Of a stretch of 64,000 nucleotides of DNA, positions 33,501-46,152 are shown piece by piece. How positions within the stretch are numbered: the first letter of the stretch is position 1; each line of letters begins with the position of its first letter. This DNA comes from Sepioteuthis lessoniana (taxonomy: Eukaryota > Mollusca > Cephalopoda > Myopsida > Loliginidae). Location: assembly GCA_963585895.1 (NCBI GenBank), contig OY757934.1, forward strand, positions 33,484,712 to 33,548,711, read 5' to 3'. The position numbers and the translations under genes were made by a program. The notes under the pieces were generated by a model. The model did not search any database. It saw only the letters and a program-made list of their open reading frames with translations, and was not told the origin of the DNA.

Positions 33501-36500
33501 ACCCAACTTTTTATCACACATTGATTGTAAGTCATTTTTTCATTTTTTTTTTCTTTTTTCGGATGCAGTTTTATTTACTCCAACATTTTGGCAAGTCAGT
33601 TCTAATTTAAAAAAAATATGAGCTATATAGTTAGAAAAAAAAAAGACTCATATAATAATTTTAGATCAAATTGTGTAATCACAAAAAGGATATAAATTCT
33701 CCATGGAGTCAATTTCATTCTGAAGTTGGTGAGAACGATGATGCCTGATCTCTTGTAAATAGTTTTGCAGTTCTTGAATACGTTCTCGCTGGATCTGAAG
33801 GGAATCCTGGAAAAGTCTCTTAAAGATCTGGGTGTTAAAAACAAATTACAAAACAATGATGCAGTACAAATAAATTATGTATTGAATTCATGTAATCTCA
33901 TGAACGGTCAATATTTATAATAATATCTATTTAATATTTAAAAACCATAGTATCCTTTGTATATTTCAAATGTTTAAGTACTTTCATTTTTCTTCAGAAA
34001 TGTATCAATAAAAGAAGCTTTATGAGACAGATTCTTAAAATTTTTCATATTTTAGTCACACAATATTCTGATTAGGAATGTGTTGTAATAGAAAATTGAC
34101 TCTAAATAATTCATCATGTAACGCTAAATAAATTTTATAAGTAGATTTTAGGACTACACACTAAAAGATCTTAATCAGAAGAAAAGAAGAATCAAGTATT
34201 TCTAAAATCAAAAACTTGAATTTATCTGGTGTCTTCTTCAAACCAGAAGGATTATCTACAGATATATCTATAGAGGTAAATAAATTTACATGACAAAAAT
34301 ATATTATATGAGTTTTATTTATAATATCCAGTGTCAAAAAAAAAAAAAAAAATTACTGCTATTTTTTTAAAAAGGGAAGAAATTTAAAAAAATATTTACC
34401 AATTCCTCTTTAGTCTTTTTACTCATCATTCGTGAACGCATCTGTGCTGAGAATTCATTGTAGTATTTTCGTGCTCGTGCAGATGTCATCCGCTTTTCAT
34501 GTAGACGATTTTTAAGAGCAACACGATGCCTTTTGCTTTCTTTCATTTCTTTCTATTTAAAATATGCATAAAAGAAATCTTTAAATCTGCTCAGTCATGG
34601 CAGAATCAAGTAATTATATAGGCATGAGATATTAAAAATATCAAATAGACTTTTGCTTAACCTTTACACAGTTTAAGTAAAAGATTATTTCTGTTTAGGC
34701 AGTTAGTTGTATTGCACAATAGATGAGAAACAAGGGGGGGGGAGTGTACAAAATAACAATGGGAACAAAGTCTTCTTAGACTGTTCAAAATAATGAAATT
34801 AAGTAGAGTAACAAAAATGACTTCTTTTAGATTTAATGCTTGGTAAATATAAACAGATATAAACAAGAATAATCCTTTATTTTATTTCAAAAAATTAAAT
34901 AATGAGACTGTAATTAGTTTTAGATCATTTTCAATTTGATAAAATGTAGACTGATACTAAAATAGTCTGGGCCGTCAGGTTTTTATTTTTTTAAGAAAAA
35001 AAAATGAGGATTTAAAAATTACTTTACACCAACTATTTTATATGCAAAACTCATTGAGAATAAAAGTTAAATAATCAAATGCTTTCACAATAGCAAAATT
35101 TGCCAGAACCTTAAAGATAGATTGGAAAAATAAAATATTTTTGTAATATATTTTTCATATTTCAAAAAGTGAACAAGTACAGGTGTGAGTTAAAGAGATG
35201 ACTGATCAAAAAGAATTTGAATGGAATCTATTAAAAATGAAGTCAGAAATATGAAGCCATATGTCTAGCTCCAATGAGATTTAGGATCATATAACTAACA
35301 AAATAAAGCTGGAATCTTTTCCCATTGTCTATCAAAATGGAGTTGACCACAAAGAATTAGTTTCTCAGTTATGGGATGTGAGATCAGACTGGCATTTATA
35401 AAGGTAAAACAAGATAAAACAAAAGAACTTTCAAAAATCTGTTCATTGTTTTAAATTTTCAATTCTTTCAAACTGACTAAAAGAATAAAGATAATCAAAA
35501 AGCAAAGGGATTTTCTTCTATTTTATTAAATGCAAATCAACAGCAGTAATGAGACAAATCACAAAGAAAGTCTAAATATGCTCATAACACTAAATTCATA
35601 TTTATATGTCTGTCATGGCTATAAACATACAACCTTGAAAAGTTATCCTAAATCTATAGCTTACCATAATGAAACCTTTAAAATTATTATTAATGCATGC
35701 AGTAACATTTATTTTATTAGACATGATTATAAATCTGGGCTTATAATGTAAGATTAAAATAACAGAATTAATAGCTATAATAACAAAATTATTTTATTGT
35801 TTTGGTTTATTCAACAGTATATCAATTCCTTATGGGTTATCTAATGCCAAAATTTGATGCACTTTTAAATGTTTGATTGTAATCATAACTATATTTCCTA
35901 TGTTTCATTGCATTTTTTTTTCATTTGTCTATAATGATTTGTTTGTAGAGTTATATGATATTAAGTATTCCTATCTAACACGAATAATTTGCACAGAGAT
36001 CTATTTGACCTATAGATGAGTCTCTAACAGGTACTACAATGAAGGGGTTCCCCATACTCCCCAAAGCTTCAGAATTAGAGCCTCACTAATGGATACAAAT
36101 TAGTATCATAACTAGGATACCCCTCTGAGAATTAATTTTTTTATTTATTGTGGACTTTTTGTCCTCATCTTGGTAGTTTTTTTTGTGTTGTTTCTTCTTT
36201 CACTATGTTTCTGAGGTTGCGGTAAATCACCTGAAGAAGGCCAGAGGTGAAATTTGGCCGAAACGTAGTGAAAGAAGAAACAACACAAAAAAAAACTACC
36301 AAGATGAGGACAAAAAGTCTGCAATAAATAAAAAAATTAATTCTCAGATTAAGAAGCCTCATCTCAAAATGATTCCAATTAAAGACAATTAGGATACTCC
36401 TTTTGGCAGTGTTTTACACCTCAGCAGAAAGTGCACTGACAGATTGAAAAATTACTTGAAAAAACATTATTTCTTGTGGAGTTTTTAGTTTCCATAATGC

Positions 36501-39500
36501 TTCATAACAATTGATGCAAATAAAATGTTGAAAATGTTTTTTAGCAATATACCATTCGTTCTGCATGAGCGATTTCTTTTTTGATAATATCATACAGGAT
36601 ATGTTGTCGTTTCTCAGCATCATCAACCTAAAGCATAAAAGATCAAACAAAAGAAAAGTTCAAAACTAAAAACTAGGAAAAATAAAAATAAAAATAAAAA
36701 AAAATGACAAGAGAAATTAGCAATGCAACAAGAAACGAAATTGGAACAATTCATATATTCATAAGTAACCTCATTTATAAATAAATAAAATACAATCTGT
36801 TTATGCAAGTGGGTTGCATATATTATGATTTATGTTAAAAACAATATTGCTGTCTTATTAAAAAATAAAGAAATCTTTATTGTAATTTTGTTAAATAAAA
36901 GAGAAATTTAATCCTTTAATTATCATAACAACAAGACAAATCAAGGAGTTAAAAGAAAAATGCTATGTTTTTTTTAATTAAAAATTATCATTTATTAAAA
37001 AGTTCTGTACCAACAAAATCAGTGTCACTAAAAATGTATTTCTAGTTATCATGTTATTTGTTTATCTCTGAAGTAGTAAAATAGAAATGACCTTCAAGTT
37101 TTTAAAGATGTGTAAATATATTTTTGTGGTAAATGTCCTGAAATATTTGTAGAATATCCTATAAATTGTGATAGGATGGAAGAGAAAATGCTTATTGCAC
37201 AAAACCAGTGTTTTATGCAATAAAAAATACATACCTGTTGTTGAGTTTGATCTCTCTTCCGCCTAGAGTTCCTGTATGAACGTGTCAGGTACTCAAGCTG
37301 GACAATGCTCTTCCGCCATAACTCATGCCAAGTTTCCATTGATAACTGAAGGTGAGGGAATTCCTCAAGCAAAGCAGGAAGCAAGTCTTCACCTCTCACT
37401 TCTAAAGTAAGATATGCAAAATCAAATAACAGTTCTATAAGACACAGAAAAGGTTGACAAAAAATAAAATAAAAAGAAAAATCTAATTTCATTTATAATG
37501 TTTTGCATATAATAAACAACTGTAAAAAAAAAAAAAAAGCAGCTGCAATGCATCCAATAAATATTTAATCAGATAATAAACCCTTGAGTCAGACATGGTT
37601 GGTAAGGGCTAAATGCCATTAACCCATAGCATTTCAGCAATATGACTCAGTTTTCCATTGCAATATCAGATACAATCACTACATCCCCTGGAAGCTTCTT
37701 TACATATTTTGTTATCTTTTCTGATGTAAACATTGCAAATTAAGTCACATATACCAACTTTTACCAGATTTTGACAGAAAATAAATTATTCAACATTCCT
37801 CTTACAGATCTTCACATTTTCTGGTTTACATTAATCAGTTTAGTATTTTCCTCCAAAGAAAAAGTTAATTCAATGATATGAACTTCTTGGAATTTACTGA
37901 TCAGATGGCATGGGATGCTGACTATTTAACATAATTTCAGCTGGAAAGGCAAGATAACATTCAAATTTACTGTGACTCTTGATTACTATAAAGTTTGTTA
38001 TTTTGACTCAATGAATGGTTTGTGTATTTGTCCTGACATTGGTTTTCTTCACTTCTAAGATTTATGCTATTTTCAATACATCTCATCTGATTGCAGTGAA
38101 TCTGAATTCTTTTTATATAAGTGAAACAGTGATATAAACAGCAGTGTGTGTCCATCTTAACAATTTTAATGTGGTGATGCTCTTATTTCCCCGAGTCATT
38201 CTAAACACAATGATGACATTTGTGATGGAATAAAAACTGGAATGATATTGCAGTTCTTTCAGTAACAAACATTTATCATTTCACATGAGGAAACTTATAG
38301 GGTGTCTCAATATACATCGGACCCATGTGACTGCTAATAAGTCTACTAATAATAATGGTGTATTCTTTTATGTTTCAGACTCGAAAATAGTATACTATTA
38401 CAACTATTAATCTTTGATCACAATGCCTTGGACAAGAGAGGAAAAAATATTTTGTGTCACTACTTATTTGGAGACAAAATCATTCAAAACTGTCTCAAAA
38501 TAGATGCAACACATTGATATGATAATGATTTATTACTGAGACAAGAAACTCAAAAAAAAAAATTGCATGTCCTCAAAGTTGATATAATAACAATTAAAAA
38601 AACATTGATTTGATGTCTCTAGTTCAAAGAATGCATATTTTACAGGACGTGTTTCAAATAACCGCAATTGCGCTTGTCACAGTAATGAATCATTATCTTA
38701 TTAATGGGTTGCATCTATTTTGAGACACCCTGTATGTAAATGTATGTATAACAATTGCTATATATATAAAATTAATTTAAAAAATGTGAAACATTAAAAG
38801 TAGAATAGAATATTATCATTGGGAAACAATGACCTCTTACTAATTCCAGAGACATGTTTTTATTTATCTTGAAATGGAATCTCATCATTTACCTTTTGTT
38901 GCATTATATACTCTAGCTTTCATATTTGGCTTTCTTGTCTTTTTTTTCATGGCTAATATTAAAAAGAAAGAAAAAAGTAATATTTGAACAAAAAATAATA
39001 AATCTGAAAACCATAAAGTTAAAAAGTATTTCTTACATATAATTATAAATATGATTTTGTATAATTCAGGACACAAATGTATTTTTACAATTATCGTTTT
39101 CTATTTTGAATAAACATTGAAACATAAGATTTTGTAGAAAAATAAAACCTTGAAGAAACTGATGTCACCATTTACAGGATAGATAATAATATAGATAAGA
39201 ATATTATAATAATAGTGAAATTGGTGGAAATTCTATCAAATGATTCACTGGTTATTCTAATAGAATAGCTTATTCTATTTATTTGGAAATGATTATAATA
39301 AAAATTCTATAAATACAAAATAACTTGACATGACGTTTAATGGCCACCAATCGTTGTTTTTTATATTTTCAACTGTAACAAATAAGTATATTTTTATTTT
39401 CAAGCAAAGATTATATGTGTGTGTGTGTGTGTGTGTGTGTATATTTACATGTGTTCATGTGAAGGTTTTATTACACATATTACACTTCATATATGCAAAT

Positions 39501-41312
39501 CAGATATAGCAGTGAAAATAATATTTCTAAAACTATAGGTATTTCTACATAATGATACATGCATCTTCATTTTAATAATTTTTAATCATTCTGTAGCTTG
39601 GAAAATTGTTTTGCTCTAACCCCAACATAACTATTCAAGGATGACTTCACCCAGGAGCTTTGGAAAGCATTTTACCTGAGAGCACAAGAAAATAATTAGA
39701 TTTAGGATCCTTTTTGTTTTCTTTATGTTTTCTTTAAACTTGGGTAATTTACACTCATTCTCTTGCTAGAATACTTCTACTGTATAATAACATTTAAGCA
39801 CTTAAAAATAATCAAAGTCCACACTTACCAGTATCTTGAAATTTCATATATCCTCCAGTGATTTTCAAAAGTTCTTTTTCCTTGTTTAGATAAGTAGATA
39901 TGATAATTAAAGCATTCCTTAATAGGTAAAAATGTTGCTCAAACAATTAAACAAAAATAATATTTAAAGCTCAAGTTTTTTTTTAAAGTTTTACTAAAGT
40001 TTATATTTTTAAAATGTTTATTTAATGTAAGCTACATGCTTACATATATAAAAAGAACTGTTTGTCTCTCCATATTCTCCATATTTTATTGTGTTTGAGA
40101 CTCTCATATTGAATTTTTTTTTAAGAATCTGAATGAAGTTAGAATAAATACCATGAAGTTAATCACAAGAAAAAAATGTTTAAAAAATTAAAATCAAATT
40201 AAAAATATAGACAACTGTAGCTAAATGTCCAATGAAACATTATTGTGTAGCCCAGAAAGTTTATTAGACAGGAGTGTTTAGTTTTAACTACTCCCAAAAA
40301 GATTTCTTTGATTACATTTTAATAATTGTCATAAGTATACTTTTTTTTTAAACTTACTAGAAATCGTCTGAAAAAATAACACAGATTATTAACATTATAA
40401 ACCTGCATATGATATATTGCTTTCTTTGGCAATATTGACTTTTATTTGCCAAATTATATTTGATTTATGAAAGAAAATTATTAATGCAATTTTTATAAAG
40501 AATTTTCAAAGAACTGAACATTTCAAGTTCTCTTTTAAATTCCTATTTTAAAGTGTGTCCACAACAGCAAAATGTTAATTTTTACGTTGAATTAAAATAA
40601 CTTTTGTATTCATCAAACATTCATCAAAACTCATTTCCACAGATGATTAAAAAAACAAAAAGCTCTTCAAGCAAATGCAAAGTAGCTTTCTACTCAGGTT
40701 TTGACAAGCAGTGGAATACACTAGAAGTTAAAATGTTTCTTGCTAACAGACATATTAGCTACACTTCTATTCCCTTTCATGTAGACAATTTTGAAGACAG
40801 ATTTTTAAAAAAATATCTAAAATTAGGTAGAAATGTTAAACCCCTCCCCCTCAAAAAAGTGATAGCTGACAAGAATAATGTTTTAAGGGTGTACTAAACA
40901 ACCCTGAACAAAAATATTAAATAAACTCAGTTAAATCATAACTTTAATTACTTTAGCTTATTTTCATGTTCCTAATATTGTCATAAATTCTTTTATTATT
41001 ATGAAGTAAAATCCATTGTTTTGTTATTCACTTTCAAGCTATACATGTTGAATATATATAACCAGCTCATTGGAATAATGGTTAGTGTTCAACAATGGTC
41101 CAGGAGACCAGGGTTCAATCCCAGGTTAAGTCATACCAAAGACTCAAAAAATGGTACTTGATGCTTCCTTGCTTAACACTCAGTATTATAAGGTATAGTT
41201 CAAGGATTAGTGGAGCACTCCAAGGAAAAAAGTAGTGCCCTCCTCTACACCTGGATGTGGTAGCTATTGAAAAGAGAGCCTTTGGGTCACCCTTGATTAT
41301 GGTTGGTTAACT

Positions 41313-41366
<54 letters not shown>

Positions 41367-41462
41367 AGTTAGCCAATCATAATCAATAAATGTTCACTTT
41401 TGAATAATTTTCTTGTCCTGATGGAATTACTCCCAACTCCGGTTTAACTGGAATGAATAATA

Positions 41463-41512
<50 letters not shown>

Positions 41513-44500
41513 AAAGAAAAAAGGCAACTTGGAAAGTCAGAATAAAATCTATTCCTAGCAGTTTTGTGTCATCAGAATTCTTATGACAATAGACTTTTAG
41601 CAAAACATGTCAACCTTACTTTCTAAATTGTATTTTTTTTCTCATATATACATCAAACTTTGAATGAAAAACCAAAATTATATAATTATCTTTTTCTTTG
41701 TCCATACTTTTTCATTTGCTGCAGTTTTGTCTGATTTTGCTTGTGAATTGACATCTTTAGTGAGTTCAGCAAGATCCTCTGCATAATTTCTTCGTATAAA
41801 CTGAAAATTAAAAAAAAAGTATTAATGAGTTAATAAAACAAAAACATTTATCTATTTTGTTGTCATTTCATTAGGGATCAAAGAGAAACAGTCAGTTTAT
41901 TGGATAACTTCACAAAAAAGAGTTTATAAATATCTCATTAAACAAGTCTTAGTGTACTGTTTTTGAATAGCACAATAAAGATGTTGTAATAACATGAAAA
42001 TCTATTTTCCTGTGGATGCTAAAAGCTTTTGATAAAGTATTAAGTCAATGCAAAATTTTCAGTATCATCTTTTGCACAGGAAATTTTTTAATTGTCTTTG
42101 AACTTTACTTAGCTCATTATTACTTATTACCTCTATTGCTTAAAGATTGTTTGGAGAAAATGTGATAATTTTTTTTACATGACTGAATATGAAATATAAA
42201 TACAACTATTTACTCTTGATGTTTAATCTGAAAGTGTAGCAAAAAAATTAGGCAATAGATGAATAATAAATTAGGTGCAAGTATGTATCAGGAATAGTTT
42301 GTGGAATTTTTTTAAAAATTTGAATTCAAGGACAAGGAATTCTCTAGAAAACTTCAAAACTTTAAAAGTGATGAATTGTAGAAACTTTTGAAGGAAGATG
42401 TAGCACAATAATATTTGAAATTATAGAAAAATCAGGCAAAAAGTTTAGAAGCTAAGAAAAATTATCATAAAATAACATGAGTTAGCGATTGAATTATTCA
42501 TGAGTAAGAGTCAAGGTACATCAAATACAGAAACTACAGAGGTTGAAACATCACAGTAGAAGATATTATAAATTTCAGCATTAATTCATGAGAGCATTGG
42601 CAAACATCAATAAAGTACCTCTAAATAAAATTGTGCTAAACAAAGATTTCATTTTTGCAATAACTATCAAGTGAGTTTAATACTTTGGTGTAATAACCCC
42701 TTATTGAGGAGGCATCCTTGAAAAGTTCTACGACACAGGCAAACAAGTTATGATGAAAAGTGAGAGGCAGATAACTTAAACAAACATAACATCACAAAGG
42801 ATGAAAGAATAGCTATCAGAATGCTATAATACAAATATGGCTGAATTTGATGGACAAATTGGAATACTCAGAAAAAGTGACAAATCTAGTTGAAGATGAG
42901 AAACCTGCAAGAAGAATACAGATATGGAAACAGAGAAAATTGTCACAGATTCTGAACAATAGTGATCAGCTCACCTGCACTGAATACAGACACTTGAATG
43001 AATAATATAGTAAGCTACCATGTGTATACAATCTCCCTCAAACTTAGATAGACAGTATTATACACTCATTGAGTAGATTCATAGTAGATATAGTTAACGC
43101 ACTGACAGATAACTTTATATCTTATATAAAGAACTTCTCTCTAAAAGCAACATACTTCAAGTTGGCATCTAATATATATCAGTTAAAAAAAAAAGGCGTA
43201 GCTATGTGATTGCCATTATCCCCAGTGATGTCAAACACGTACATCAAATACTTTGAAAAAATTCTGAAAGAACAATCTAGGTTCTTAGAATGAAATTCAT
43301 AAACAAATATTAATGTTCATAAATACAGAAGCCAAAAATATTCATGCTCAATATCCTTTAAAAAAAACAATGAAAATTCAAATAATTCTCCTTGCTGATT
43401 ACCATTTTCTCTGAATTTGTCCAAATTACATGTTACTACATGGAAATTGGCCTAATGAGTAGAGTGTTTGCCAATGGTCCAGGAGATATGGGTTCAATCC
43501 TAGGTCAGGTCATACCAAAGACTTTAAAAATGGTACTTGATACCTCTTTGCTTAACACTCAGCATTATAAGGTACGTATCAGGGGTAAAGTGGAGCAATC
43601 CAGAGAAAGGAGTAGTGCCCTCTCCTACACCTCAATGTAGTAGCTATTGAAAAGGGAGCCTTCAGGTCATCTTCAACTACATGGAAATTATGTTTTGCAG
43701 TTTATGAACACAACCCTATAATCAAAATATTTCAGAAATACAGAAAAAAATCCTTACTTAGATTTTTAATTAGTTGTTCCTCCTTTCACAAGTTCATAGA
43801 GATTTTGGAGTATTATACACACTAAATGCATGTATATCAACAGGTGCATATATTGTGTATTGATGCATTGTCATGTATTGTACACAGAATAATTCTCTTT
43901 ATGAACGTTTTTAAAAAAATCATTTTATTGGAAGAATTGACATGTGATGATTATTTTGTTTGTACTGTAGAATAAAAGTGTATTTTATCAGTTTGAAAGT
44001 AGAAGTTTCAAGCAAAATTCAAAATAAAAGAATTTAGAAAGGAACTAATTTCTAAGGCAAAAAACATTTCTAACCATTTAGATGAACTTTGTGGACATTG
44101 CACAATATTCCAACTTGCTCTCAATTTAATTACCATGCAAAAAAAAGTCACCAAACAAATAGTATTTCAAGTTTATTTTTCTAAAGTACATAAAGGGATA
44201 ATAGTTGTACATAACTGTTGATGCTTTGCTTGCTATCTTTAAAATAGGACAAGGTCAAAGGTTATTAACAAGATTAAGGCATTCAAACAATCTGGGATTA
44301 AGCTAATATTTTTTTTTTAAATTTCTCATATACATGACAAAAAACAATATATAAAAAAACGGAAATAGCAATTCCTAAAGCTCTAACTGGAACAGTAAAT
44401 TTTAAAATATAAAAATCACCATTATTATCTTTACAAGCAGGAAAACAGCTTGAAATATGCTTATTAGCTATGGGTGAGTAAGCGTTTTAACAATTTCAAA

Positions 44501-45963
44501 AACAAAAAAAAAAAATAGCTTTGTTGGCAACAAAATCAGATAAGGTTTCTGGGCTGAAGTATCATTACCACTAACTCAAAGTGCCACAGATAGTGTAAGT
44601 TTTCCATCATAGCATGAGAATGTCAGATAAAAATATATCTCTTCTAGTATTAATGAGTGAATATTCATGAGCCCAGCCATCATGTTCCAAAAAATGAATT
44701 ATTAATCCAGTGATGTGAAATTTGTATTAACTAATTAGATGTTAATGTCAAGATGTTGAGTAATTAACAAGAATTTTAGTTGTACAAGGTGCAGAGGTAA
44801 AATTAGGAATATTCTAGTATAATAATAAACAACTCTATTATAAAACAAGATTAATTTTATTCTAAAAAAAAAAATAAAAAACAAAATAAGAAAATAGACA
44901 CAAAACAGTAAATTTACTCAATATGGCCACCATTTTTTCAATTATTTGATCAACACGCCTTTGAAACAATTTGCATGGCTTCAAAATAAATTCTTCAGAC
45001 ATTTTATTCCATTCCTCCTCAATAGCAGTCTTAAGTGAACTAATATTTGGATGGGAAGTTACATTTGTTCTGTTTTCTAATATGCTCCTTATAACATAAT
45101 GAAGGGGACTAAGGTCTAGGCTTAAATATTGTTTAATTGCTGTTTCAGTTTTCTCGAGGACTTTCAATTAATGAGCGCATTTTCTTATTGTTGTTGTGGG
45201 GTCCTTCTTAATTGCCATAGCAAGAGCAGTTAAAAAGCCTTCTTTTCATTCTTTGTTCAATTCCAACTTTTCCTTAAAAAGCTCTTTTTCAGGAAAAAGA
45301 CTATTCTTTGCTTTGTATACAGTAGACAAAGAAAATTTGGCTTGGTTTCAGTGTTAAGTAAATCGTTATTTCTTTGCTCACTCACTAATATTGGGTTGAA
45401 TTTTAATAAAAAAAAAAAAAAGTGCTGGAATGATAATGCTAATCAAGAAAATTTAGATTTGTTGTGTTTTTTTTCAAAATTGGACTAATCAGATTAAAAA
45501 AAACTTTAAAAAATTATTCCATATTTTGCTTTCATACCCTGTGTGAATGAGATGAGATGAGATTTTACACATTCAAGTGTTTTTCATTCTTTTTTTAAAT
45601 TCTAGTTCATGCTAACAAAGGAATCCTTTGTACTGTGCTATTTTCCAGCACTGTTTGTCTTCAATCATTTTACAATCTCAGTCTGAGAATTACACTGTTG
45701 TTGACACAGGCAACTAATATTAATGATTCTGTATTACTTTCTGACATTCGACCCTTTCAGGACATCACAAAAGTATATCCTAATTATTGGTAATGTGGTA
45801 ATGATTAGTGTTCCTGGAGAATACACTATGTGAATTAGGTTATAAAACTCCCATGTAGTAATCTTTCCTAAATGTTATTAGTGTCATCTGAACCTTTCTT
45901 GGAAGTTTATAATTGATTTAATTGCACACCTATCAACAAAAACTTGAGATCAGCCAATTTTTG

Positions 45964-46028
<65 letters not shown>

Positions 46029-46097
46029 ATAAGTAAATAAAACTGAAATTTTGTAGCTCATGCCCTTCTACCTCATGCCACAAACTTATCATCCACC

Positions 46098-46152
<55 letters not shown>

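Noticed and set aside
39840..41708. An additional exon between 41708 and 39880
   Set aside because: Phases of the two flanking exons already agree and no further open block with splice sites and family-like residues was seen.
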